Below, in pieces: positions 1 through 7,876 of a stretch of 64,000 nt of DNA. This DNA comes from Rubellimicrobium arenae (GTDB lineage Bacteria; Pseudomonadota; Alphaproteobacteria; Rhodobacterales; Rhodobacteraceae), in assembly GCF_017916275.1 (NCBI RefSeq), contig NZ_JAFMST010000010.1:100108-164107 (forward strand). The letters run 5' to 3'. Made by a program: the position numbers and the translations under genes. A model generated the notes under the pieces. That model had not been told where the DNA came from. It did not search any database and worked only from the letters and a program-made list of their open reading frames with translations. How positions within the stretch are numbered: position 1 is the stretch's first letter; every line of letters starts with the position of its first letter.

Positions 1-880
1 CTTGCAGGCTCGACCGGCCGAAATGGCGTTCGACGCGCGCCTGGATGAGGCTGAACACGGTGGTCGCCAGGAGATACCACAGGCAGGCCACGATCAGCAG
101 CGGGATCGTCTGGTAATTGCGCGAATAGATCGTCTGCACGGAATACAGCAGGTCCGACAGGGCGATGACGCTCACGAGGGACGAGGTCTTGAGCATCCCG
201 ATCGCCTGGTTTCCGGTCGGCGGGACGATGATCGGCATGGCCTGGGGCAGCACGATGCGCCACAGCGCCCGGCCGCTGGTCATGCCGAGCGACTTGGCCG
301 CCTGCCTTTGCCCGGGATCGACCGCCAGCAGCCCGCTGCGGATGATCTCGGACATGTAGGCGCCTTCGTTGAGGCCCAGTCCGAGGACTGCGGCCATGAC
401 CGGGGAGATCGCGGTGTTCGTCGGCACGGAGATCCAGAGCGACGTGAACGGGATGCCGATCGAAAGCTCGGGGAAGAGGGCGCCCAAGTTGTACCAGAAG
501 ATCAGCTGCACGAGCACGGGCGTGCCGCGGAAGAACCAGATGTAGGCGTTGGCGATCGTCGCGATCACGACGTTGCCCGACATGCTCATGACCGCGAAGA
601 CGGTGCCGAGCACGATCCCGATGACCATCGTCACCAGGGTCAGCCACAGCGTGAGATAAAGTCCCGACAGGATGCGCGGGTCGAACAGGTACTCGCCCAC
701 CACCGTCCAGCCGAAGTTGGGGTTGCTGGCGATCGACCACAGGAAGGACACCACCACCAGGAGGAGCGCCACCGCGGCGATGCGCGTTCCCCAGGCCTTG
801 GCCGGAACATAGGTGAGACGCGGCTCCTCGGAGGGCCTGTGGTCCGCCACTGAGTTGGAATGCGCTTCCAGCACGGTCAT
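1..880 (-). CDS. Amino-acid ABC transporter permease (HisM/GlnP type), 3' end outside window
   Basis: Inner-membrane permease of a polar-amino-acid (family 3) ABC importer. The frame reads from ATG at 880 leftwards without a stop, so about 293 residues are visible and the C-terminus is missing. A charged N-terminal stretch of about 25 residues precedes several hydrophobic segments. The cytoplasmic EAA loop, which contacts the ATPase, is seen as EGAYMSEIIRSGLLAVDPGQ. It follows the cognate binding-protein gene by 66 bp on the same strand, and the ATPase gene probably lies beyond the window. The operon begins with an aldehyde dehydrogenase, so the importer may supply a catabolic substrate rather than a standard amino acid. 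That is inference. Confidence 0.88.
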   Translation of the reverse strand, partial: MTVLEAHSNSVADHRPSEEPRLTYVPAKAWGTRIAAVALLLVVVSFLWSIASNPNFGWTVVGEYLFDPRILSGLYLTLWLTLVTMVIGIVLGTVFAVMSMSGNVVIATIANAYIWFFRGTPVLVQLIFWYNLGALFPELSIGIPFTSLWISVPTNTAISPVMAAVLGLGLNEGAYMSEIIRSGLLAVDPGQRQAAKSLGMTSGRALWRIVLPQAMPIIVPPTGNQAIGMLKTSSLVSVIALSDLLYSVQTIYSRNYQTIPLLIVACLWYLLATTVFSLIQARVERHFGRSSLQ

Positions 881-894
881 GATATCTCCAGCGT

Positions 895-921
895 AGGCGG
901 GCGCGACGGGGCCGCCCGCCT
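895..921 (-). promoter_or_regulatory. Intercistronic stem-loop between binding protein and permease genes
   Basis: Arms AGGCGGGC and GCCCGCCT are perfect complements around an 11-base loop. There is no run of T after it on either strand, so it is unlikely to be a simple terminator. Stem-loops at this place in ABC operons often protect the upstream binding-protein mRNA. That role here is inferred. Confidence 0.4.
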
Positions 922-946
922 GGGTGGCGGCCGGCCCCGCGCCGGG

Positions 947-1834
947 TCAGTTGCTCGGCAGGGTGGACAGGTTGATGCCGGGCTCATGGTCCATGCGCAT
1001 CGGCGTCACGGCCCACTTCTCGTAGATCGCGTCGTAGGTGCCGTCGGCCATCACCTCCTTGAGCGCGGCCAGGAGCGCCTCGCCCAGGTCGGTCTCGTCC
1101 TTGCGGAAGGCGATGCCGCTCGGCTGGCGGGGCAGGATGCTCATGGGCACGACCTTGATGGGACGCGGCGCCGCCTTCATGATCTCCTGGGCCGAAGCCG
1201 CCGAGGTCAGGACGAAGTCGGTGCGGGCCGAATACAGCGACAGGAGCGTGGCGTCCGAGGTGCCGAACTCCGACGCGGTCGGCGCCGGCAGGCCGGCTTC
1301 CTCGCAGGCGGCCGCCATCTCGCCGGTGATCATGCCGACCCATTCGGTGCCGCTCTGCGCCGCGCCGTTGAGGCCGCAAAGGCCGAGATGGTCGGTGATC
1401 TCGGCGCCCTTGTCCTCGAGGACATAGGCCGAGGAGGTGGTGTAGCCGTAATCGACGAAGCTCACCACCTGCTGCCGCTCGGCGTTGTCGGTGATGCCTT
1501 CCATGGCGATGTCCCAGCGGTTCGACTGCACGCCGGGAATGAGCGAGTCGAAGGCGACCGACGTCACCTCCATCTTCACGCCCAGGCGCTCCGCGATGGC
1601 GTTCCAGAGGTCCACCTCGAAGCCGACCATCTCGCCGGATTCGTCGATGTACTGGAAGGGCGGATACTTCGCGTCGGTGACCAGCTTGATGACGCCGGCG
1701 TCGCGGTACTTCGCGGGCAGAAGGTCCATCGCCCCTTCGGCGTTCGCGGCGCGGATGTCCGCCGTCGTGGCCAGGGCCACGGCGGCCAGCCCGCAGAAGG
1801 CCAGATGACGCCAGCCCGTCGTTGCTTTTTGCAT
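947..1834 (-). CDS. Periplasmic amino-acid-type substrate-binding protein (family 3)
   Basis: Periplasmic receptor of the importer, 295 residues, the usual size. A signal peptide occupies about residues 1-32 (cleavage near ADIRAANA). The mature protein begins with the family pattern VIKLVTDAKYPPFQYIDESG, followed by GFEVDLWNAIAERLG and WDIAMEGITDNAERQQ, typical of the SBP_bac_3 fold. The ATG at 1834 is preceded by GGAGG at good spacing. The substrate cannot be read from sequence. Because the gene sits behind an aldehyde dehydrogenase and opposite a UbiD/UbiX pair, an organic acid or amine is as likely as an amino acid. Confidence 0.9.
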   Translation of the reverse strand: MQKATTGWRHLAFCGLAAVALATTADIRAANAEGAMDLLPAKYRDAGVIKLVTDAKYPPFQYIDESGEMVGFEVDLWNAIAERLGVKMEVTSVAFDSLIPGVQSNRWDIAMEGITDNAERQQVVSFVDYGYTTSSAYVLEDKGAEITDHLGLCGLNGAAQSGTEWVGMITGEMAAACEEAGLPAPTASEFGTSDATLLSLYSARTDFVLTSAASAQEIMKAAPRPIKVVPMSILPRQPSGIAFRKDETDLGEALLAALKEVMADGTYDAIYEKWAVTPMRMDHEPGINLSTLPSN

Positions 1835-1895
1835 TTCAAACCTCCGATGTTGTCCCGGCCCGTTCTTTGTTCACCACCGGACCGTTGTGGTCGTA

Positions 1896-1920
1896 CTCCG
1901 GGCCGGTTTCGGGCCCGGAG
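1896..1920 (-). promoter_or_regulatory. Stem-loop between aldehyde dehydrogenase and binding-protein genes
   Basis: Perfect 9-bp arms CTCCGGGCC and GGCCCGGAG around a 7-base loop, in the 95-bp gap of the operon. No T tract follows. With the hairpin at 895-921 it brackets the binding-protein gene, a layout expected if that message is processed and stabilised separately. Confidence 0.45.
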
Positions 1921-1929
1921 GCAGTTCGT

Positions 1930-3420
1930 TCATCCGATGACGAACGGGTTCGCGATCTCCTCGGCGGTCGACAGCCAGACGGCCTTGGTCTGGAGATACT
2001 CGCGGATCCCCTCGACGCCGTTCTCGCGGCCGATGCCGCTCTTCTTGTAGCCGCCGAATGGCGTCGTGTAGGACACGTCCCGGTAGGTGTTGACCCAGAC
2101 GCTCCCGGCCTCGAGCCGTTCCGACATCAGCAGGGCACGGCGCATGTCGGAGGTCCAGACCCCCGCCGCGAGGCCGAACTCGCTGTCGTTGGCGATGGCG
2201 ATGGCCTCCTCCGGGTCGTCGAAGGGGATCGCGGCCAGGACCGGGCCGAACACCTCCTCGCGGGCGATGCGCATCTCGTTGTGCACGCCGGAGAAGATCG
2301 TGGGCTCGATGAAGAAGCCGGCTTCGCATTCCGCGATCTCGGGCCGTCCGCCGCCCAGCCGCAGCTCCGCGCCCTCCTGGCGGGCGATGTCGATGTAGCC
2401 CAGCACGCGGTCGTACTGCATCCGGTTCGCGATCGGGCCGATGCGGGTGTCCTTGTGCCGGGGATCGCCGATGCGGGCGGTCTTGGTGAAGGCCGTCAGC
2501 TTCTCAAGGAACTCGTCGTGGATGGACCTGTGCAGGAGCAGGCGCGAGCCCGCGATGCAGGTCTGGCCGACCGCGCCGAAGATGCCGCCCACGACGCCCC
2601 GCACCGCGTTGTCGAGATTGGCGTCGCCGAAGACGATGTTCGGGGACTTGCCGCCCAGCTCGAGGCTGACGCGCTTGATGTCCTTCGCGGCCAGCGAATA
2701 CAGGTGCGCCCCCGTCTTCGTGGAGCCGGTGAAGCCGACATGCCGGGTCAGCGGATGCGTCACGAGGGGCTCGCCCACCTCGGGGCCGTAGCCGGTCACC
2801 ACGTTGATCACGCCCGGCGGGAAGCCCGCGGCCTCGACCAGCTCCATGAGCTTGAGCGCGGTCGCCGAGGTGTGCTCGGCGGGCTTCATCACCAGCGTGT
2901 TGCCGGCCGCCAGGGCCGGGGCGGCCTTGAGCGAGAAGAGGAACAGCGGCGCGTTCCAGGGGACGATGCCGATGCAGACGCCAAGAGGCTCATGCCGCGA
3001 GAAGCTGAGCGCCGGCTTGTCGCAGGGATGGACGGAGCCTTCGATCTTGTCGGCCAGGCCCGCGTAGTAGTGGAACCACCGCGGGACATAGCGGATCTGG
3101 TGCCGCATCTCGGCCAGCAGGCGGCCGTTGTCGCGGACCTCGATCTCGGCCAGGTCGTCCGCGTTCTGCTCGATCAGCTCGGCGAAGCGCTGGATGATGC
3201 GGCCCCGGAGGCTCGGGTGCATGCGGCGCCAGGGGCCTTCGGTGAAGGCCCGGTGCGCCGCGCGCACGGCCCGGTCGGCGTCCTCGGCGTTGCCCCGCGG
3301 CACGAGAGCCCAGGGCTCGGCGGTGAAGGGGTCCACGGTCTCGATGTAGTCCCCCGACGCCGGAGCGACCCATTCGCCATCGATATACATGGACAGCTTC
3401 GGCAGGCGTTCGGTCGACAT
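1930..3420 (-). CDS. NAD(P)-dependent aldehyde dehydrogenase
   Basis: Oxidises an aldehyde to its acid. The 496-residue length is normal for the superfamily. Motifs seen: PWNAP near residue 154 (oxyanion Asn156), FTGSTKTG near 230 (NAD binding), LELGGKSPNIVF with general base Glu254, GQTCIAG with nucleophile Cys288, and EVFGPVLA near the C-terminus. The start at 3420 is chosen because AGGAGG lies directly upstream; an ATG at 3495 would place the leader across the promoter region. It is the first gene of the minus-strand operon with the importer and diverges from the GntR gene. It resembles betaine-aldehyde and semialdehyde dehydrogenases, but the substrate is unknown. Confidence 0.92.
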   Translation of the reverse strand: MSTERLPKLSMYIDGEWVAPASGDYIETVDPFTAEPWALVPRGNAEDADRAVRAAHRAFTEGPWRRMHPSLRGRIIQRFAELIEQNADDLAEIEVRDNGRLLAEMRHQIRYVPRWFHYYAGLADKIEGSVHPCDKPALSFSRHEPLGVCIGIVPWNAPLFLFSLKAAPALAAGNTLVMKPAEHTSATALKLMELVEAAGFPPGVINVVTGYGPEVGEPLVTHPLTRHVGFTGSTKTGAHLYSLAAKDIKRVSLELGGKSPNIVFGDANLDNAVRGVVGGIFGAVGQTCIAGSRLLLHRSIHDEFLEKLTAFTKTARIGDPRHKDTRIGPIANRMQYDRVLGYIDIARQEGAELRLGGGRPEIAECEAGFFIEPTIFSGVHNEMRIAREEVFGPVLAAIPFDDPEEAIAIANDSEFGLAAGVWTSDMRRALLMSERLEAGSVWVNTYRDVSYTTPFGGYKKSGIGRENGVEGIREYLQTKAVWLSTAEEIANPFVIG

Positions 3421-3515
3421 GGTCCCTCCTTCTGGCAGCGTGCGGGTGGCGTCGCGACCCGCGTGGCCGGGCCGACCCCGCTGCGCTGAACTCAATAGCG
3501 ATGTCTTATCGGTTA

Positions 3516-3539
3516 AGTGATATCAGAGCAGAGTGTCAA
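3516..3539 (-). promoter_or_regulatory. Probable promoter -35 and operator of the aldehyde dehydrogenase operon
   Basis: On the minus strand TTGACA (3539-3534) is followed within the next 18 bases by TCTGATATCACT (3527-3516). The latter matches 10 of 12 bases of the perfect palindrome at 3646-3657. A repressor bound here would sit between -35 and -10. The -10 element (near TTAACC) is weak. The GntR protein encoded next door is the obvious candidate ligand. Confidence 0.5.
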
Positions 3540-3645
3540 CAACAGACAATGTATCTGGCATAAATCTGATATGTTTGCTGAAAGTACAGAAAACGGGCAG
3601 ATTTCCCTTGCAAGCGGACTTTCGCGATGCGAACTCTGCGCCGAT

Positions 3646-3657
3646 AGTGATATCACT
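3646..3657. promoter_or_regulatory. Palindromic operator AGTGATATCACT upstream of GntR gene
   Basis: A perfect 12-bp palindrome 13 bases before the GTG start of the GntR gene, in an AT-rich gap. A 10/12 copy lies at 3516-3527 next to the divergent promoter. Two like sites in one divergent gap suggest autoregulation and joint control of both operons by the GntR protein. Confidence 0.55.
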
Positions 3658-3669
3658 TTAGGTGGACCT

Positions 3670-4416
3670 GTGGACCGGGATCAGCCCCTGTACGAGCAGA
3701 TCAAGACGGTGATCGATCGGCGGATCGAGACCGAGGAATGGCCCGCAAATTTCCAGGTCCCCTCGGAGGAGGAGCTCGCCGGCGAATTCGGCGCCTCGCG
3801 GCTGACCGTGCGCCGGGCCTTGCGCGAACTTCAGGCCGATGGCGTGCTCGTGCGCATCCAGGGCCGGGGCACCTTCGTCATCGGCCCGCGGATGCAATGC
3901 GCGATCTTCAACCTCCCCGACATCACCGAGGAGATCACCTTCTCGGGCGGCGCGCACACGTGCCGGGTGCTGGCCCACGCGGCGCTGGGGCGGGAAAGCC
4001 CCGGCCGCAACATGCTGCTCTTGCCGGCCGAGGGCGTCGTGTTCCATTCGCGCCTGCTCCACCTCGAGGACGGCACGCCGATCCAGCTCGAGGACCGCTA
4101 CGTGAATGCCGCGGAGGCGCCCGGGTACATCGATCAGGACTTTTCGAAGGTCAGCCCCCACAGCTGGCTCGTGCGCGAGACCACCGTGACGACCGTGGAC
4201 AACACGATCCGGGCCATCCGCGCCGACGAGGAGACCCGCCAGCACCTGCAGATCGACGCCAACCAGCCATGCCTGCTGCTGGACCGCTCGACCTGGCGCG
4301 ACGGCATTCCCGTCACCCGCAGCCGCTTCATCAGCCCTGGCGACCGCTACCGGCTCCGCTCGACCCACGAGGCGCGCACGAATCGGATCGTCACAACACC
4401 CGGCATGGGCCGCTGA
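3670..4416 (+). CDS. GntR-family transcriptional regulator with UTRA (HutC-type) effector domain
   Basis: DNA-binding repressor of about 248 residues. The N-terminal winged helix spans about residues 1-70 (PLYEQIKTVIDRRIE, then QVPSEEELAGEFGASRLTVR and GRGTFV), followed by a UTRA ligand domain of about 160 residues. I place the start at GTG 3670, preceded by AGGTGG. An in-frame ATG at 3517 would add 51 residues rich in Cys and Ser that do not belong to the family and would run through the operator. It stands 21 bp before ubiD in the same direction and diverges from the aldehyde dehydrogenase operon. It probably senses the pathway substrate. Confidence 0.88.
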   Translation: MDRDQPLYEQIKTVIDRRIETEEWPANFQVPSEEELAGEFGASRLTVRRALRELQADGVLVRIQGRGTFVIGPRMQCAIFNLPDITEEITFSGGAHTCRVLAHAALGRESPGRNMLLLPAEGVVFHSRLLHLEDGTPIQLEDRYVNAAEAPGYIDQDFSKVSPHSWLVRETTVTTVDNTIRAIRADEETRQHLQIDANQPCLLLDRSTWRDGIPVTRSRFISPGDRYRLRSTHEARTNRIVTTPGMGR

Positions 4417-4437
4417 GCCCGCCCGCAAGGAGCCCCA

Positions 4438-5763
4438 ATGAGAGAGTTCGTTCGCAAGCTTCAGGAGCGCGGTGATCTCATGGTCGTCGACCGCGAGATC
4501 GACCCCGCCCACGAGCTGGCCGCCGTCACCCACCTGGCGCAGAAGCGCTGGGGCAAGCCCGTGATGTTCACCAACGTCAAGGGCACCCGCTTTCCGGTGG
4601 TGACCAACGTCTACAGCACGCGCGAGCGGCTGGGCGAGGTGATCGGCATCGATCCGCGCGACTTCTGCACCCAGTGGAGCAAGCTGTCGTCGCTGGCCTC
4701 CGCCGAGATGAAGGAGCCGCTGGTCCCCGCGACCGAGACGCCCGGCTACGAGGAGGTCAAGCTGTCGGACCTGCCGCTGATCACCTATTCGGATCGTGAC
4801 GGCGCGCCCTACTTCACGTCGGCGATGTTCATCGCGAAGGACCCGGAGACCGGGGTGGGGAACCTGTCCTTCCACCGCTCCATGTTCATCAGCGACAGCG
4901 AGCTGCGCTGCCGGCTCGCTCCGCGGCACCACCTGACCATCTACCACGAGAAGGCCGAGAAGATGGGCCGGCCGCTGGAAGCGGCCATGCTGATCGGCCC
5001 GCCCGCGCACGCCTTCCTGACCGCCGCGGCGCCCTTGCCCTACGACGTGGACGAGCTCGAGGTCGCGGCCCGCCTGCGCGGCCGGCCGATCCCGATGCGC
5101 AAGTGCAACCACATCGATCTCGAGGTTCCCGCCGAGACCGAGGTGGTGATCGAGGGCCGCTTCCTGCCCAATGAGCGCCGCCCCGAAGGCCCCTTCGGCG
5201 AGTTCATGGGCTACTACGTCCCCGTCGGCCCGAATGCCGTGTTCGAGGTGCTGGGCGTCACCGTGCGCAAGGATGCGATGTTCCACTCGATCCTCTGCGG
5301 CTCCCCCGAGGAGGTGCTGACGCTCGAGCTGTCGGTTTCGGCCAACATCTACCAGCGGCTGAGCGCGGCCCTGCCCGGCATCGTCAACGTCACCTGCCAA
5401 CCCTTCGTCAACCACGCCATCGTGCAGATCGCGCCCCAGTTCGAGGGCCACGCGCGTCAGGTCATGCTCGCCACGATCGGCGCCGAGCCGATCTGGGCCA
5501 AGCAGATCACCGTCGTCGACACGGACGTGAACATCTATGACATGGACGACGTGCAGTGGGCGATCCTGACTCGGTGCCGGCCCGACAAGGACATGATGAT
5601 CATCCCCGACACCCCCTCGTTCTACCGCGATGAGGCCAAGGACCACTGGGGCCGCCTCCTGGTCGACGCCACCAAGCCCTGGGGGCGCGAGGCGGAGTTC
5701 GAGCGCAAGCGCCTGCGGATGGTGGACGAGGTCCGCCTCGGGGACTGGTTCGCGGGCGCCTGA
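4438..5763 (+). CDS. UbiD-family prenylated-FMN-dependent (de)carboxylase
   Basis: Reversible non-oxidative decarboxylase using prenylated FMN, 441 residues. The family signature PEGPFGEFMGYY (about residues 250-261) supplies the two acidic residues of the active-site Glu-Arg-Glu network. NLSFHRSMFI near residue 143 and RHHLTIYHEKAEKMGRP near 162 match the cofactor-binding region. UbiX, which makes the cofactor, follows after 3 bp. The pairing with an aldehyde dehydrogenase, an importer and a dedicated GntR regulator argues for catabolism of an aromatic, heteroaromatic or unsaturated acid rather than ubiquinone synthesis. The substrate cannot be assigned. Confidence 0.9.
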   Translation: MREFVRKLQERGDLMVVDREIDPAHELAAVTHLAQKRWGKPVMFTNVKGTRFPVVTNVYSTRERLGEVIGIDPRDFCTQWSKLSSLASAEMKEPLVPATETPGYEEVKLSDLPLITYSDRDGAPYFTSAMFIAKDPETGVGNLSFHRSMFISDSELRCRLAPRHHLTIYHEKAEKMGRPLEAAMLIGPPAHAFLTAAAPLPYDVDELEVAARLRGRPIPMRKCNHIDLEVPAETEVVIEGRFLPNERRPEGPFGEFMGYYVPVGPNAVFEVLGVTVRKDAMFHSILCGSPEEVLTLELSVSANIYQRLSAALPGIVNVTCQPFVNHAIVQIAPQFEGHARQVMLATIGAEPIWAKQITVVDTDVNIYDMDDVQWAILTRCRPDKDMMIIPDTPSFYRDEAKDHWGRLLVDATKPWGREAEFERKRLRMVDEVRLGDWFAGA

Positions 5764-5766
5764 CCG

Positions 5767-6348
5767 ATGAGCCCGCCACGACTGATCATCGGCATTTCCG
5801 GGGCCTCGGGCGCGGCCTACGGCATCCGCGCCCTGGAGCTCGCGCGGGCGGCGGGGGTCGAGACCCACCTCGTCGTGTCGCGATCGGCGCTTCTGACGCT
5901 GCACCAGGAGCTCGGCCTGCAGAAGGCCGACCTCGAGGGCCGCGCGGACGTCATCCATCCGGTGGCGGACATCGGCGCCACGATCGCCTCGGGCTCGTTC
6001 CGCACGATGGGGATGCTGATCGCGCCCTGTTCGGTCAAGACCATGTCCGAGATCGCATCCGGCGTGACCTCGACGCTCATGAGCCGGGCCGCCGACGTCG
6101 TGCTGAAGGAGCGTCGCCGACTGGTCCTGATGCTGCGCGAAACGCCGCTGCACCTGGGCCATCTGCAGACGATGACCGCGCTGACGCAGATGGGCGCGAT
6201 CATCATGCCCCCGGTCCCCGCCCTTTACGCCCATCCCCAGAGCATCGACGAGATGGTGACCCATTCCACCGGCCGAGCGCTCGACCTGTTCGACATCGAC
6301 GCCGGCGCGGTGAAGCGCTGGAGCGGGTTGAAGGAGAACCTGTCCTGA
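5767..6348 (+). CDS. ubiX: UbiX-type flavin prenyltransferase
   Basis: Makes prenylated FMN from FMN and dimethylallyl (pyro)phosphate for the UbiD enzyme. The 193-residue length fits. The sequence opens with the flavoprotein fold LIIGISGASGAAYGIRALE, followed by ASGSFRTMGMLIAPCS and SEIASGV (phosphate and flavin contacts), LVLMLRETPLHLGHLQTM, and ALTQMGAIIMPPVPALY. The start lies 3 bp after the ubiD stop, so the two are probably translationally coupled. Strictly, paralogues are named pad1, ecdB or vdcB when dedicated to a catabolic decarboxylase. This copy is likely of that kind. Confidence 0.92.
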   Translation: MSPPRLIIGISGASGAAYGIRALELARAAGVETHLVVSRSALLTLHQELGLQKADLEGRADVIHPVADIGATIASGSFRTMGMLIAPCSVKTMSEIASGVTSTLMSRAADVVLKERRRLVLMLRETPLHLGHLQTMTALTQMGAIIMPPVPALYAHPQSIDEMVTHSTGRALDLFDIDAGAVKRWSGLKENLS

Positions 6349-6397
6349 CGATGCCGTCCAGGATCGTAGGCCGGCCGGTAGGGAAGGGAGGCGTCGC

Positions 6398-6922
6398 ATG
6401 ACGGGGACCGACAAGGACCCATTCGACCCCTGGGGCTTCATGGTGCGCTTCTACGCGGTGCCCGGCATCGCCCCGGCCTGCCTGCGCCTGCAGGAGGCCC
6501 ATGGTCTCGACATCCCGTTCTTCCTGGCGCTGCTGCACGCCAGGGTCACTGGCCGGGTGCTGGATCGGGACCTGGTCCAGCGACTCGACGGGGAGTGCGC
6601 AAGCTGGCGCGACGAGGTGATCCGGCCCTTGCGCGCGGTCCGCATCAGGATGAAGGCGCATCCCTGGATGACGCCGCACGCCCCGGTTCCAGAGCTGCGT
6701 TCGGCGATCAAGGAGCAGGAGCTTCGCGCGGAGCGGATCGAAGTCGAGATGCTCGCGCGCCGTCTGGCCGATCTGCCCTCCGCCGGGCCGTGCCATGACC
6801 CGGCCGAGTTGCGCGATGTGGCCCGGCTGGTGCTGGACCGTCAGTCCCCTTCGCGCCCCGAAGCCCTTCCGGAGGACGCCAGGTTCATCGCCGAGGCTGC
6901 GGCCGAGTTCGTCGCGACCTGA
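6398..6922 (+). CDS. TIGR02444/DUF2390 family protein of unknown function
   Basis: A 174-residue soluble, helix-rich protein. The opening WGFMVRFYAVPGIAPACLRL, then DIPFFLALLHARVTG and WRDEVIRPLRAVRIRMK, recall the TIGR02444 family, whose function is not known. No signal peptide or membrane span is seen. It starts 49 bp after ubiX with a strong GGGAGG ribosome site, so it is the last gene of the GntR-ubiD-ubiX unit. Being in this operon suggests a role with the decarboxylase or its cofactor, but that is inference. The family assignment is from motif memory, not a search. Confidence 0.75.
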   Translation: MTGTDKDPFDPWGFMVRFYAVPGIAPACLRLQEAHGLDIPFFLALLHARVTGRVLDRDLVQRLDGECASWRDEVIRPLRAVRIRMKAHPWMTPHAPVPELRSAIKEQELRAERIEVEMLARRLADLPSAGPCHDPAELRDVARLVLDRQSPSRPEALPEDARFIAEAAAEFVAT

Positions 6923-7090
6923 GCCCCGCGCCGGTCCGCCACGGGCCGGCAAGCTGGGAGCATCGCCCTGCAGCCCAGGAGGGCAGGGCCGGCCTGTCGC
7001 CATGCCGCGCAGGGAAAGGCGCGTCCGGCGCAGTCGCGGATCGGCGGCCCAAGGCGCCACTGGGACGCTTTTGCGTACCGATGTATGCGA

Positions 7091-7106
7091 TTATGTCTAT
7101 GTTTAT
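7091..7106 (+). promoter_or_regulatory. Possible HutC site upstream of hutC
   Basis: TTATGTCTATGTTTAT agrees in 12 of 16 positions with the reverse of the palindrome between hutF and hutI (9265-9280). It lies in an AT-rich patch 77 bp before hutC. It is consistent with autoregulation. The rest of the 260-bp gap (6923-7182) holds no gene I can support. Confidence 0.35.
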
Positions 7107-7182
7107 CGATGCTGACGGGTGTGCCCCGCGACGGCGGCCCCGGGATGGCAAAGGCGTGTGAAGAAAGTGGAAGGGCGCAGGC

Positions 7183-7872
7183 GTGGTCACGACCTATCGG
7201 GACATCAAGGCGGACATCCTGGGCAAGATCACGCGAGGCGAATGGCGGCCCGGCAGCCTCATCCCGAGCGAACTGGAACTGGCCGAACGCTACGGGTCCG
7301 CGCGGGCGACAGTGAACCGGGCCATGCGCGAGCTGGTCGAGGACGGGCTCATCGAGCGTAAGCGCAAGGCCGGTTCGCGGGTGCGGCTGTCGCCCCTGCG
7401 CCAGGCGCGCTTCGACATTCCCGTGATCCAGCGCGAGATCGAGGGGCAGGGGGCGTCCTACCGCTACGCCCTTGTGCACTCCGAGGTCGTGCCGGCGCCG
7501 GACTGGCTGCGGGCGCGACTGGGGCTGTCCGACGGGGCCGAGGTGCGGCACCTCGTGTGCCTCCATTTCGCGGCGGGCGCGCCCTATCAGCACGAGGACC
7601 GATGGATCAACCTGGGCCTCCTGCCGCAGGCGCGCGACGCCGACTTCTCGGCCCAGGCCCCGACCGAATGGCTGATGGCGCAGATCCCCTTCTCCGAGGT
7701 GGAGATCGGGATCACGGCGACGGCCGCCGACGGGGACCTCGCGCGGCATCTGGACTGCGCGCCGGGGGACCCGCTCCTCCAGGTCGAGCGGTCCACCCGC
7801 TGGGAAGAGCGCGCGGTGACCTATGTGCGCCTCGTGCACCGGCTCGGCTACCGCATGACCACCCGGTACTGA
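7183..7872 (+). CDS. hutC: Histidine utilisation repressor, GntR/UTRA family
   Basis: Repressor of histidine catabolism that is released by urocanate in characterised species. It has 229 residues, with a winged helix in about residues 1-70 (TYRDIKADILGKITRGEWRP, PSELELAERYGSARATVNR) and a UTRA domain after it (DIPVIQREIEGQGASYRYAL, LVCLHFAAGAPYQHEDRWIN). The phrase YQHEDRWIN is typical of HutC proteins. The start is GTG. It sits just before and convergent to hutF, and beside the hut structural genes, which supports the name. Candidate operators lie upstream of hutC and between hutF and hutI. Confidence 0.9.
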   Translation: MVTTYRDIKADILGKITRGEWRPGSLIPSELELAERYGSARATVNRAMRELVEDGLIERKRKAGSRVRLSPLRQARFDIPVIQREIEGQGASYRYALVHSEVVPAPDWLRARLGLSDGAEVRHLVCLHFAAGAPYQHEDRWINLGLLPQARDADFSAQAPTEWLMAQIPFSEVEIGITATAADGDLARHLDCAPGDPLLQVERSTRWEERAVTYVRLVHRLGYRMTTRY

Positions 7873-7876
7873 GCGC

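Noticed and set aside
3517..3669. A 51-codon N-terminal extension of the GntR regulator
   Set aside because: It runs through the AT-rich operator region and does not resemble the family; GTG 3670 has AGGTGG upstream.
3658..6441. A 927-codon open frame on the minus strand opposite ubiD and ubiX
   Set aside because: It is antisense to well-matched genes, rich in His, Arg, Asp and Gly, and typical of open antisense frames in 70 % GC DNA. The same applies to similar long frames at 7877-10528 (upstream part), 12700-14679, 16388-18931, 34257-35948 and 45914-49216.
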